Positions 30,980-41,634 are shown, numbered from the stretch's first letter. The stretch: 64,000 nt of DNA from an uncultured Pseudanabaenaceae cyanobacterium (GCA_937949725.1 CALECT010000153.1:25795-89794), one strand, 5' to 3'. Notes: generated from the letters alone by a model not told the origin. A program made the numbers and translations.

Positions 30980-31069
30980 GGCACATAATTTAGGGCGTAT
31001 ATTTTTTTCAGTTCAAGGCACAGACAGCACTTACCTCTATCGCGACCTCCGCTTCCCCCAGCGTTCTCC

Positions 31070-34000
31070 ATGACTTACACCGAACTTTCTATTCCTAACT
31101 TTCTTCGGCAAGTGGAGCCATTCTCCCAGCTGCCTCGGGAAAAGCTGGAGCAGCTCTCTAAGCGAGCTCAAACCTTCCGCTATCGCATGGGTCAGTCGAT
31201 TCTGCGCCGGGAAACCCTGCCTCACCAAGTTGTTATCGTTGCAGATGGCAAGGTGCGTTTGCTGGGCTATCGCCCCACCAATCAGTTGCCCTTTACGCTT
31301 CAGCAGCTGGAAGAGGGAGATTGCTTCGGCTGGGTGAGCCTGTTGCGAGGGGTGCCCTGCGAGACGGCGATCGCCAGTGCCGATCCTGACACCCTCTGCA
31401 TTACGATTCCCGCCTTTGAATTTCTGCGCTTAATGCAGGAAGAACCGGCGATCGCCAACCACTTCAACGGTTCCATCTCCCGCTCCGAGTTAGCAGAGCT
31501 GGTCGGCAAAGCTTTACAGAATCACGCCCAAACCTCCTTCGATCTCAAAGACCTCATCGCCAGCGCCGAAGAACGAGCCACCCTCCACACGCTCGTCCCC
31601 GGTCAGTCAATGGGTCCCCAGGATCTTCCCCCCGGAAATGAATGGTGGGTCAGTGGCGGCGGTCGAGTCAACGACACTCTGCCTGGTGAGCCCTTAGACC
31701 TCAATACCAGCAAATTCGAAACGGATGCCACTCGACCAGTGAGGCTACTAGGCCTACCGCTATCCCTGCTAGACGACGTCGCCATGGCGGCAGCAGCAAC
31801 CGTTGCACCTCCTCAAGACACCGCAGGCGGAGATCCCTGGGCAGGTGCAGGTACAAACAATGGCAATGGCCAAGCTCCAAGCTGGCGCGAAACCGTACCT
31901 TTTGCACCAGATTATCCCCAGGAAGCGGATGCCCAGGTTCAAGAAGCCGTGGGTCTAGTGACCTCTAGGGGACAAAAAAAATATCCCTTTATCGGTGCCA
32001 AAGGCATGGCAAACGGCACCCTCGCCTGCTTTGCCATGCTGGCCAAGCATTTGAACTTGCCTTTCCGCAAAGACGTCATTCGTCGCGTCATTAGCGAGCA
32101 GCTCAACCGAGGCGAAACCTTACCCCTGATCTTCTGTGGAGCCGTCTCCGAGATGATTGGCCTCAAAACCCAACATGCCATGGTGCCCAGCGCGTCCATT
32201 GCGCGCGTCCAGGCTCCTGCACTGATTGAGTGGGGCAACAGCTTCGCGGTTCTCTACGAAACCAATAGCCGAGAAGTCACCCTCGCCGTCCCCGAAGTCG
32301 GCATTATTCGCCCCACCCCCGAAGAATTTGCCGCCCAGTGGGGAGAAAAGGGCGAGATCATCATGCTGGAGGTCGCCAAGGAAACCCCTCAGCAAACCTT
32401 TGGTCTCAGCTGGTTTGTCCCCTCGGTGGTCAAATATCGCTGGTCTCTCATCCTGGTATTGGTTGCCTCGCTTTTTGTCCAGCTCTTTGGCTTGGCCAAC
32501 CCCTTGATGATTCAGGTGATTATTGACCGAGTCATCAGTAAAAACAGCGTCGACACCCTTCAAGTTTTAGGCCTATTTCTGGTCGTCATTGCCGTCTTTG
32601 AGGCAATGCTCTCCAGCCTGCGAACCTATCTCTTCGTTGATACAACAAACCGTATTGACCTCAGCCTGGGCGCTGAGATCATCGACCACCTCTTCCGCTT
32701 ACCCCTGCGATACTTCGAGCGTCGCCCTGTGGGAGAGCTATCCAGCCGCGTTGGAGAGCTGGAGAATATTCGCTCCTTTCTGACAGGCACCGCACTGACC
32801 GTGGTGATGGATTCGATTTTCTCGGTGATCTACATCGCCGTCATGTTCTTCTATAGCTGGAAGCTGACTCTGGCAGCCCTGGGTAGTATTCCGATATTCG
32901 TGGCGGTGACACTGATTTTTGCCCCCATCGTGCGCAAGTTGCTGCGGGTCAAAGCTGAGAATCACGCCAAAACCCAGTCTTACCTGGTCGAGGCCCTTTC
33001 AGGCGTCCAAACCGTCAAGGCCCAGAACATCGAGCTCAAGGCCCGCTGGCAATGGCAGGAACGATATGCCCGCTATGTTTCCGCAGGCTTCAAGACCGTA
33101 CTCACCTCCACCGTGGCCTCCTCAGTTAGTGACTTCCTCAACAAGATGTCAGCCCTGTTAGTGCTCTGCTACGGCGCCTACCTCGTTCTAGAAGGTGAAC
33201 TCACACTGGGTCAAATGATCGCTTTCCGCATCATCTCTGGCTACGTGACTGGCCCCCTGCTCCGCCTGGCCCAGCTTTGGCAAAACTTCCAGGAGACTGC
33301 CCTATCTCTTGAACGTCTCAGCGACATTGTCGATACCCCCCAGGAACAAGCCCCTGATGAGCGTGACAACATCCTCATGCCCCAGGTTGTGGGCAAGATT
33401 AAGTATGAGGATGTTTCCTTCCGCTTTGGCAATCAGGGAGCCATGCAGCTCTCCAATGTCAACCTGGAGATTGCCCCCGGCACCTTCGTTGGCATCGTCG
33501 GCCAAAGTGGCTCCGGCAAAAGTACGCTAACCAAGCTTCTGCCTAGGCTTTACCATCCCAATGCAGGACGCATCCTTGTGGATGACTACGATGTTGGCAA
33601 GGTTGAGCTCTACTCTTTGCGTCGCCAAATCGGCATCGTGCCCCAGGACTCTTTGCTATTCGAAGGAACTGTTCAGGACAACGTCGCCCTGACAAGACCG
33701 GATGCTAGCTCCGAAGCCATTGTTCAAGCAGCCAAGGTGGCCTGTGCCCATGACTTCATCATGGACTTACCCCAGGCCTATGGATCTTCCGTGGGAGAAA
33801 GGGGCTCCAGCCTCTCCGGTGGACAGCGCCAGCGTGTGGCGATCGCCCGCACTATCCTGCAAAACCCCAACCTGCTCATCTTGGACGAAGCCACCAGCGC
33901 CCTGGACTACGACACTGAGCGCCAGGTATGCCTCAACCTAATGGAGTACTTTACGGACCGCACCGTACTGTTCATCACTCACCGCCTCCCCACCATCCAA

Positions 34001-34120
34001 AACGCTGACCTCATCATCGTTATGGACAAAGGCTCCATTGTTGAGATGGGTAACCACAGGGAACTCATGGCCCAACGAGGCCGCTACTACTGCCTTTACC
34101 AACAGCAAGATCAGGGTTAA
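31070..34120 (+). CDS. Type I secretion ABC transporter: N-terminal cNMP-binding domain, C39-like domain, TM and ATPase
   Basis: CAP_ED-like N-terminus; GTLACFAMLAKHLNLPF C39-like; Walker A GQSGSGKST, signature LSGGQRQRVAIAR, Walker B LLILDEATSALD. Confidence 0.95.
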   Translation: MTYTELSIPNFLRQVEPFSQLPREKLEQLSKRAQTFRYRMGQSILRRETLPHQVVIVADGKVRLLGYRPTNQLPFTLQQLEEGDCFGWVSLLRGVPCETAIASADPDTLCITIPAFEFLRLMQEEPAIANHFNGSISRSELAELVGKALQNHAQTSFDLKDLIASAEERATLHTLVPGQSMGPQDLPPGNEWWVSGGGRVNDTLPGEPLDLNTSKFETDATRPVRLLGLPLSLLDDVAMAAAATVAPPQDTAGGDPWAGAGTNNGNGQAPSWRETVPFAPDYPQEADAQVQEAVGLVTSRGQKKYPFIGAKGMANGTLACFAMLAKHLNLPFRKDVIRRVISEQLNRGETLPLIFCGAVSEMIGLKTQHAMVPSASIARVQAPALIEWGNSFAVLYETNSREVTLAVPEVGIIRPTPEEFAAQWGEKGEIIMLEVAKETPQQTFGLSWFVPSVVKYRWSLILVLVASLFVQLFGLANPLMIQVIIDRVISKNSVDTLQVLGLFLVVIAVFEAMLSSLRTYLFVDTTNRIDLSLGAEIIDHLFRLPLRYFERRPVGELSSRVGELENIRSFLTGTALTVVMDSIFSVIYIAVMFFYSWKLTLAALGSIPIFVAVTLIFAPIVRKLLRVKAENHAKTQSYLVEALSGVQTVKAQNIELKARWQWQERYARYVSAGFKTVLTSTVASSVSDFLNKMSALLVLCYGAYLVLEGELTLGQMIAFRIISGYVTGPLLRLAQLWQNFQETALSLERLSDIVDTPQEQAPDERDNILMPQVVGKIKYEDVSFRFGNQGAMQLSNVNLEIAPGTFVGIVGQSGSGKSTLTKLLPRLYHPNAGRILVDDYDVGKVELYSLRRQIGIVPQDSLLFEGTVQDNVALTRPDASSEAIVQAAKVACAHDFIMDLPQAYGSSVGERGSSLSGGQRQRVAIARTILQNPNLLILDEATSALDYDTERQVCLNLMEYFTDRTVLFITHRLPTIQNADLIIVMDKGSIVEMGNHRELMAQRGRYYCLYQQQDQG

Positions 34121-34196
34121 TCCCCCCTTGTCTACAAAAGCTTTTCCCTAACCTCGCCCAACTATCGCACCGCCTTAGCACCAAGGATTCAGCACG

Positions 34197-35960
34197 ATGT
34201 CGCCCACTCCACTCTCAGGCTCTGCCCCTAGCACCGCCAATCAGAACGGCACAGCGACCAATGGTAATGGTCGCAAAACCATAACCCAAAGCCTTGGGGG
34301 TCAATCCCTCAACGTTAATAGCGGTGGCGATGGCGGGAACGGCAATGGTACTGCTGCCAAGACAGCTTCCCAGCCTCCGGCTTTTGACAAGCCTGTCATT
34401 TTCCGTCAGTCCTCTCTTTGGGCAAAGCTGATCATCATGGGCATCATCGGTGTCACAACCTTCTCCGTCGGCTGGGCCTGGTGGGCTAAATTCGAAGAAG
34501 CGGTTCAAGCCCAAGGCAAGCTCGAACCCCAAGGAGCCGTCAAAGAAGTGAATGCCCCCCTCGGAGGAGTCGTTAGCTCCATTGAAGTCGAAGAGGGGGA
34601 ACGCGTAAAAAAAGGGCAAGTCCTGATTCGCCTAGACCAAACTGCTGCCCAAGCTCAGCTTGAATCCCTAAGCGAAGTGCGAGCTGCTTTAGTCGCCGAG
34701 ACCAACTATTACAAGTCAAACCTCTTGGGCCGCAGTTCTAGCCTCCCAGAAGGTTACCGCGTACCTCCAGAACTTATTTCTCTCACCGATAATCGCGCTG
34801 CTTTAATCTCAGAGAATGAGTTATTCCGCGCCCAACTCACAGGCGCAAGCAACGTTTCAGGCCTCGATGCAACCCAACAAGCTCGCCTGACAACAGGAAA
34901 TGCTGAGCGCAGTTCTCGAGAAGCCGCAGCCCAACTGGCCATTTCCCAACAACAACAACAGCTCAACCAGGTGCGCATTCGCCTCGCCAATACCCAGCAA
35001 CAAATCCTCAACGCCAACAGTCAGCTCGCCAATGCTCGGCTGCAACTAAAAAGTGCAGAAGATGGCTTAGCTATTGATAGCCAGATTCTCGCCGACATTG
35101 CCCCACTTGCTGAAGATGGTGGCATTGCCAACATCCAACTCCTGCGCCAAAAACAAGAAGTTGGTAGCGGTAAAGCTCGCGTCACCCAACAGCAAGCCGA
35201 AATCGTTAACCGAGAAGCGGAACTCACGAACCAACAGGCTGAGCTAATGCAGCTTCAGCAAGAGGAGCAGCGCCTAGAAATTGCAGTTGCCCAGGCTCAA
35301 GAAGAGATGCTCAATACTGTGGCTCGTTCCCAGCAGGATCCTTTAAGTCGCATGGGCGAGAACGATAAGCGCATTGCTGAAATTGATAGTCAGCTCAACA
35401 AAGTCATCGTCGAGAACGAGAAACAGATCAACGAGCTAGATAGCCAACTCAGCCAAACCCTAGTCACTCTCGGCTATCAAGAGCTAAAAGCCCCTGTAGA
35501 TGGCACAGTCTTTGACCTACAGCCCACAAGCCCAGGCTTTGTGAGCAACTCAACCGAGCCGATCCTATCGATCGTTCCAGACGAGGGCCTCGTCGCCAAC
35601 GTCTTCGTAACCAATAGCGACATCGGCTTTGTCAAAGAGTGCGAAGACCCCAATGATCTTGAGACCTGCATGGATGTTGATGTGCGGATTGACTCCTTTC
35701 CTTCCAGCGAATTTGGCAATGTGAAGGGCAAACTTGTCAAGATTGGTGATGATGCCCTGCCCCCCGATCAACTCTTTAACTACTACCGTTTCCCAGCCAC
35801 GGTCCAGCTAGAGAAGCAAACGATTGACGTGAATGGGAAAATCGTTCCTCTTCAATCCGGTATGTCTCTGAGCGTTAATATCAAAACTCGTCCTCGTCAG
35901 GTAATCACCTACTTCACAGACTTGTTTGAGAAGAAGAAGAACAACTTTACTTCGCGTTAA
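34197..35960 (+). CDS. HlyD-family membrane fusion protein
   Basis: Single N-terminal TM, biotinyl-lipoyl-like GKLEPQGAVKEVNAPLGGVVSSIEVEEGERVKKGQVLIRLD, long coiled coil. Confidence 0.93.
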   Translation: MSPTPLSGSAPSTANQNGTATNGNGRKTITQSLGGQSLNVNSGGDGGNGNGTAAKTASQPPAFDKPVIFRQSSLWAKLIIMGIIGVTTFSVGWAWWAKFEEAVQAQGKLEPQGAVKEVNAPLGGVVSSIEVEEGERVKKGQVLIRLDQTAAQAQLESLSEVRAALVAETNYYKSNLLGRSSSLPEGYRVPPELISLTDNRAALISENELFRAQLTGASNVSGLDATQQARLTTGNAERSSREAAAQLAISQQQQQLNQVRIRLANTQQQILNANSQLANARLQLKSAEDGLAIDSQILADIAPLAEDGGIANIQLLRQKQEVGSGKARVTQQQAEIVNREAELTNQQAELMQLQQEEQRLEIAVAQAQEEMLNTVARSQQDPLSRMGENDKRIAEIDSQLNKVIVENEKQINELDSQLSQTLVTLGYQELKAPVDGTVFDLQPTSPGFVSNSTEPILSIVPDEGLVANVFVTNSDIGFVKECEDPNDLETCMDVDVRIDSFPSSEFGNVKGKLVKIGDDALPPDQLFNYYRFPATVQLEKQTIDVNGKIVPLQSGMSLSVNIKTRPRQVITYFTDLFEKKKNNFTSR

Positions 35961-36017
35961 TAGCCCAGACAGTCTCTTTTCTTAGCTGCCCAGTCAACCA
36001 AGCGGCATGATTGCCCC

Positions 36018-36052
36018 AAGCCCTTCGATCTGAACCAAGCGAAGGGCTTTAA
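36018..36052 (+). terminator. Terminator-like hairpin after hlyD
   Basis: AAGCCCTTCG / CGAAGGGCTT followed by TAAAC. Confidence 0.65.
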
Positions 36053-36065
36053 ACAGCTCCATCTA

Positions 36066-36245
36066 ATGTCGGTTATCTATCCAGGAGGATGGGCTAATAA
36101 GGCTGATGCGAAGCCAGTAAATAGCATTTGGGAGGGCTGTTATGCAGCTCGATGCTCTATTAGCTGCCAAAGACGGGTTGATGGTTTCAGCTCAGCTGAG
36201 AATGCATCAGCCCTGCGTGAGCTAGCGGCAGCACTCACAATGTAA
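36066..36245 (+). CDS. Small ORF (59 aa), hypothetical
   Basis: MSVIYPGGWANKADAKPVNSIWEGCYAARCSISCQRRVDGFSSAENASALRELAAALTM*; below the ORF-track cutoff, no clear RBS. Confidence 0.15.
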   Translation: MSVIYPGGWANKADAKPVNSIWEGCYAARCSISCQRRVDGFSSAENASALRELAAALTM

Positions 36246-37401
36246 AAGCCATCAACCAATGGACCAAGCGAAAGCTCAAGGAAGTAAATACAACGGTTTA
36301 TCCAATTCCCTCCGAAGAGAAAGAAGTATCTCAACAATTTTTTAGAGGCAAGCCTAGACTGCAACCATAAGCTCTTGTCTAATCTTTACATCTAGCCTTC
36401 GCAGACAAGACACCACAGACAGGCACAAAGACATTAGGAACAGACAATCAAAGAAGCTGACTAGGACAGACATCAGCAGCGACTCCAATCCCATCAGCCT
36501 TAGAGATTGGTTGAGAATTCGGCCAAGCGTCAAATTTGCAACCTCGACTAGCCATGAGACGGCGAGGTCCCTGTCATCTTGGCAGCTTCAGAGCTCATCC
36601 GGCTATAGCTAGAGGCCTTGCTTAAGCGATCTATTACAAGGTTTGTACCTAAAATTGCGGAAACTGATTAGACCTCTTGCATGAATGATTCCTCTAATGC
36701 TCTACAAGCCTTTAGCAGATAAAGCTTTAGTTGATCTTGGCTGTTCGCAGAAACCATGAAGTTACGTATTTGTACAAGAGTCTATTATCCAGACATCAGC
36801 CCAAAAGAGCCTAAATACCAGGAACTTCCGAGTCACCTCAAGCTCTAATTCAGCCAAGCCGAACTTTGCCATAGAAGCCTCCCGGCGACAGGTCAAGGCT
36901 GTTAGAACAAGTTCAAAGTACTTCTTAGAAGCTAAAAAGCATCATTTCTAAAAAGCCCCAGTATTCGAGAAAGCCTCTACAGGCAACCTTGCTCTACAGT
37001 TATTTTGTAGCTGATGCCACGAGATAGCTCCATGCCACGTCCGACTCATATAGCGACGAAAGCAAGACGGATCCACGGCAGAAGCAAGACTCACAATACT
37101 TTAGATTGTCTCTTGAAAAGTTTAGCTCAGCCGAATAAACCTCTCAAGCGTTGTTTCTACACTTCATTACTAGATCTACGAGAACATTGCCCTTTACTTG
37201 GAGAAGTCTCTTCAAGAGGTTTTATTTTCTTACTCACGATCCAAGCTGATCAAAGCAAAGACAAAAAAGCCAGATCCTGACAGCTTATCAACAGCAACAA
37301 CAACAAATTCCATACAAAGAATTGACTTCCTTCAAATATATCAATATGGTTATTTGGGACTGAAAAATCAATAGCACCATCCATCGAAGAAGAGTGAAGC
37401 T

Positions 37402-37779
37402 GTGACAGAACCATTAAATGGCAAGGCATTACTGCAGAAAGTCAAAGAGCTTAAAGAGACAAGTGGTAACCCTACGCGTCGCGAACTAGCTCGCCTTTGT
37501 GGTTACTCTACAACAACCAAGAAAGGCGAAACTCGCATTAACGTTGCCGAGTTTTATGAAGCATTGCTTGAGGCTAAAGGTCTTAACTTAGGTTCAGAGC
37601 AATCCCAACGCCGGGGCAGAGAAGCAACTTTTCGGGTCAGTGTCCAAAAGAATGGGCAAATCTTAATTGGAGCGGCTTATACAAAGACGATGGGGCTTAA
37701 TCCAGGCGACGAATTTGATGTGAAGCTCGGGTATAAGCACATTCATCTGATTCAGCGTGACGAAGAGTCTGACGGCTAA
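37402..37779 (+). CDS. cyAbrB-family transcriptional regulator
   Basis: MTEPLNGKALLQKVKELKETSGNPTRRELARLCGYSTTTKKGETRINVAEFYEALLEAKGL; C-terminal AbrB-like fold; GTG start. Confidence 0.92.
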   Translation: MTEPLNGKALLQKVKELKETSGNPTRRELARLCGYSTTTKKGETRINVAEFYEALLEAKGLNLGSEQSQRRGREATFRVSVQKNGQILIGAAYTKTMGLNPGDEFDVKLGYKHIHLIQRDEESDG

Positions 37780-37842
37780 TCATCCTGTGCTGACAATAAA
37801 TACTCGTTTTATTCAGCCTCAGTCACGATATTTTTTGACGAT

Positions 37843-37880
37843 CCAAAGTGCCACCTTCCGATAGAAAGGTGGCACTTTGG
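37843..37880 (+). terminator. Hairpin terminator after cyAbrB
   Basis: CCAAAGTGCCACCTT / AAGGTGGCACTTTGG, then GTCTTTTG. Confidence 0.8.
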
Positions 37881-38392
37881 GTCTTTTGCGGCCAGCATAG
37901 TTCCCAATCGCAAGTTCAAGAACCAAACTGCAGGCAAGCTCAACAAACGACCAGAGATGCATGAAGTGGGAGACACAACTCACCACTTAAAAATCGCTGG
38001 CCATCGAGAAGTACAAAGGAACTGCAGTAGTGATTTCTTGACTCTGAATCCACAATTTCGGAAAAGATCAGCTCCTTTATAGAAACAATGGACGAGTTAA
38101 ATCTTCCATAAAGTCTCTTTATAGTCTGGGCAAGGCTCAAGCCAAGATGCCAATCTGTAACAAATATTGCTTCCGCACTGTGTGTCTACCCTCAGGGCTT
38201 TGACCCCGCATTGCGAAGAAATATTTTGCTATAGTTAAGGCACAACGTCAGCATTGCTTCGAAACATTCTCGAATGTAGCGAAGTCTTTCAGTTGTTTTT
38301 TATCTTGAACTTCTATTTATCGCTTTCCCCTAACCGATTCCAGAAGTACCGTCTACCGAATCCTGCTCCAGCGAGCTGCTGTCTAAGGGTCT

Positions 38393-39490
38393 ATGGATAA
38401 TCAAGCGCAGGGTAATGTCATTCCCTTTAGTAAAAGTGGTACTCGTCAGAGTCACCTGTTGGAGTTGTGTGGAACTCGGAATTTGTTCCGCAAGCGCTAC
38501 CAAATTGCCAAGGCAATCGGCAAGGGCGGCTTTGGGATTACATTTTTAGCTCGAGACGTAAGCCTTCCAGGTGGACCTGTCTGCGTAATTAAGCAGTTGT
38601 GCCCCAAGATCAATGATGAGGCTGCTCTAGCTCGTGCTCAGAAAAGGTTTGAGCGAGAGGCTCGTATTTTGGGAGCGTTGGGTGGACATGCCCAAATTCC
38701 AACCCTTCTGGACTATTTTGAGCAGGACGGAGAGTTTTTCCTAGTTCAGGAATATGTGCATGGCCACACCCTAAGCAAATTGGTTAAGCACAAAGGAGCC
38801 TGGTCCGAAAAAGACGTACGCAATTTCTTAGTCGAAGTTCTGCCAATCATCCAGTACATCCACCATAGTCAGGTCATTCACCGAGATATTAAGCCGCCCA
38901 ACATTATGCGCTGCCGGGAAACGGGTCGCTTAGTGCTCCTGGATTTTGGTGCAGTGAAAGAGTGCATCACGATGGAGGCGAGAGATACTAGCCATGTGTC
39001 TACGACTCACTTCGTTGGGACTATGGGCTTTGCACCGCCTGAGCAGCTAGCGTTGCGGGCGACCTATGCAACGGATATTTATGCTGTTGGCGTCACTTGC
39101 TTGTTCTTGCTTACAGGTAAATCTCCAGCCAAGATGGGGGCAGACCCACGCACAGGTGAACTTCGCTGGCGAGAATTTGTCTCGGTGAGTCAGCCTTTTG
39201 AGCGGTTGTTAGAGCGAATGGTGAGCGTATCTTTGCGCGATCGCTACCAAACCGCTGAACAAGTCTTGAAAATGATGGACGTTGAAGAAGTCCGGGACGA
39301 GCTTGAGCTTTGCATGCACAGCCAGGCTCCAGACCCAGAATCCTTACAGAGTGGGAGTTATATTACACCTAGTGCTCGTATGGCCGCTTCAATTAGAGGC
39401 TGGCGGGAGCGCCGCAAACCAGTCAGGTTACGCAATGACTGGAATCTTGGCTCCCTGGCCAATGGACCAGAGTTGATGTATTCGCGCTAG
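38393..39490 (+). CDS. Serine/threonine protein kinase
   Basis: GKGGFGITFLARD, CVIKQL, HRDIKPPNIM, DFGAVKE. Confidence 0.93.
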   Translation: MDNQAQGNVIPFSKSGTRQSHLLELCGTRNLFRKRYQIAKAIGKGGFGITFLARDVSLPGGPVCVIKQLCPKINDEAALARAQKRFEREARILGALGGHAQIPTLLDYFEQDGEFFLVQEYVHGHTLSKLVKHKGAWSEKDVRNFLVEVLPIIQYIHHSQVIHRDIKPPNIMRCRETGRLVLLDFGAVKECITMEARDTSHVSTTHFVGTMGFAPPEQLALRATYATDIYAVGVTCLFLLTGKSPAKMGADPRTGELRWREFVSVSQPFERLLERMVSVSLRDRYQTAEQVLKMMDVEEVRDELELCMHSQAPDPESLQSGSYITPSARMAASIRGWRERRKPVRLRNDWNLGSLANGPELMYSR

Positions 39491-39516
39491 TTGATTAGCA
39501 ATCATAATCGTCTACT

Positions 39517-39552
39517 AAAGAGGCTGGGCATTTCACAATGTCCAGCCTCTTT
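39517..39552. terminator. Terminator between convergent kinase and ggt genes
   Basis: AAAGAGGCTGG / CCAGCCTCTTT. Confidence 0.85.
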
Positions 39553-39567
39553 GCTTCAAGTCAAGAG

Positions 39568-41322
39568 TCAACGACGGCCCTGGGCTTTCCCTTCTCCCCG
39601 AGGATCTGCCGCCCCAGTTAATTCACCATCAGGCCCAACGACGATCGCATTGGCATTGCCCCAACCACTGCGAAACTTCAGTTGGTGCCCCCGCGTTTCT
39701 AGATCATCCACCGTAAGCTGGTCAAAGCCATACTGCTCAATCGTTAGCGTCTCAGGCAGCCACTGATGATGAATCCGGGGAGCGCTGACGGCGGCTCCCG
39801 CATCCATATCGTGAACTAGAACGTTGAGGATAATTTGTAGAACGGTGGTGATGATGGTGCTGCCACCAGGGGAGCCCACAGCCATGCGGAGCTGATCGTC
39901 CTCTAGAACAATCGTTGGCGTCATCGAGGAAAGAGGCGTTTTGCCAGGGGCAACGGCATTGGCTTCACCGCCGACGAGACCGTAAAGGTTTGGGGTGCCA
40001 GGGGCGATCGCAAAGTCATCCATTTCATTATTCAGCACAATCCCAGTCCCGGCTGCCACGATGCCTGCACCAAAGCGACCATTGATGGTGTAGGTCATGG
40101 AGAGGGCATTGTGATCGCCATCCACCACGGTCAAATGAGTTGTGTCATTGGATTCTTTGTACTTACCATAGCGCTCCAAAGTCTCAGCATCAGCAGCCTT
40201 GACTTCAGCAGCAGAGCGAGCATGCTGGGGCTCAATTTCTTGGCGACGAGCTGCTGCATAGGCAGGGTTGATAAGGGCAGCTACAGGAACTTCGACAAAA
40301 TCGGGATCGCCCAAATGCTCAGCTCGGTCAGCGTAGGCAATCTTCATGACCTCGGTAAGGAGATGCAAACCATCGGGGTGATGCCAGCCTTGGGCTGCGA
40401 GGTCGGTGTCGCCAAGGAGGTTAAGCATTTGCAGCAGGTGGACGCCACCGGAGGAGGGCGGCGGCATGGAGCAAACGCGATACTGGCGGAAGGGGCCACA
40501 AATGGGGTCCCGCCAGATGGGCTTGTAGGCTTTGAGGTCAGCTAAGGTAATGAGACCATCGTTGGCTTGCATATCTGCGGCAATCATCGCCGCTGTATCT
40601 CCCTCGTAAAAATCTTTGGGCTCCACCGCAATCTGGCTCAAGGTTGTCGCCAAGTCGGGCTGTCGCAGCAGATCTCCCGCCTGCAATGGCTTGCCACCTG
40701 GCAGGAAGACGGCAGCCGCTGCGGGGTTTTGAGCTAAGCGCTCGGCACTCCCGGCGATCGCGCCTTCTAGGCGAACACTCACCACAAAGCCCTGGGAAGC
40801 CATGATTCGACTAGGTTGCACCACTCTGGACCAGGGCAGCTCACCGTAGCGCTGGTGTAGGGCATAGAGCCCAGCAACTGTACCGGGAACGCCCACCGCC
40901 AAATGGCCATTGCGACTGAGCTGGGATTGGGGTTCTCCAGCTGCGTTCAAATACATGTCCCGCTCGGCTGTAGCGGGTGCCCGCTCGCGAAAATCAAGGG
41001 CTGTGACCTCTCCAGATGCTGCTTCGTGCCAGAGGGCAAAACCACCACCACCTAGACCTGCGGAAAAAGGTTCAACGACGGCGATCGCCAAAGCCGTCGC
41101 CACAGCACCGTCCACCGCGTTCCCACCTTGGCGAAGCATAGCAACACCTGCTGCCGTTGCGAGGGGATGGGCTGAGACCACCATGTCGCGATCGCTGCGG
41201 GCGGGCTTAACAAATGCCGCAACAGCAGGCGTGATGAAGCCAAAAACAAGTAAGACAACAATGGAGGTGCTACGGCCCAGTTTGGAAAGGGGCAAGCATC
41301 TGGATGAAAGCTTCGGAGACAT
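39568..41322 (-). CDS. ggt: Gamma-glutamyltransferase
   Basis: GGNAVDGAVATALAIAVVEPFSAGLGGGGFAL; NDTTHLTVVDGDHNALSMTYTING with nucleophile Thr; GSPGGSTI. Confidence 0.93.
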   Translation of the reverse strand: MSPKLSSRCLPLSKLGRSTSIVVLLVFGFITPAVAAFVKPARSDRDMVVSAHPLATAAGVAMLRQGGNAVDGAVATALAIAVVEPFSAGLGGGGFALWHEAASGEVTALDFRERAPATAERDMYLNAAGEPQSQLSRNGHLAVGVPGTVAGLYALHQRYGELPWSRVVQPSRIMASQGFVVSVRLEGAIAGSAERLAQNPAAAAVFLPGGKPLQAGDLLRQPDLATTLSQIAVEPKDFYEGDTAAMIAADMQANDGLITLADLKAYKPIWRDPICGPFRQYRVCSMPPPSSGGVHLLQMLNLLGDTDLAAQGWHHPDGLHLLTEVMKIAYADRAEHLGDPDFVEVPVAALINPAYAAARRQEIEPQHARSAAEVKAADAETLERYGKYKESNDTTHLTVVDGDHNALSMTYTINGRFGAGIVAAGTGIVLNNEMDDFAIAPGTPNLYGLVGGEANAVAPGKTPLSSMTPTIVLEDDQLRMAVGSPGGSTIITTVLQIILNVLVHDMDAGAAVSAPRIHHQWLPETLTIEQYGFDQLTVDDLETRGHQLKFRSGWGNANAIVVGPDGELTGAADPRGEGKAQGRR

Positions 41323-41634
41323 GGCGATCGCGCAAATGGAACTCAGGCAAGACTCGCGAGCCTTTTCTTAAGTTTCCAGTGGCACAGTCAAAATTGAACG
41401 TTCTGGAATAATCCTTGATGGTTGCGAGTCACCCGCTATGGAAATGGATGGATGGGCTGGCTCTCCCAACCCAGCAAGAGTAGCAGTCTTAACAGATGGA
41501 CTCATGCAGGCATAGGCCAGAGAGCAAGAAGACCTCGCCCCTACCAGGCATTCAAATGTTCAATGACAAGCGCGACCATCGGTGAATGGTCGTGCTGATC
41601 AATAGATGGCTTTAATTGCGACTTCAGACGACTT

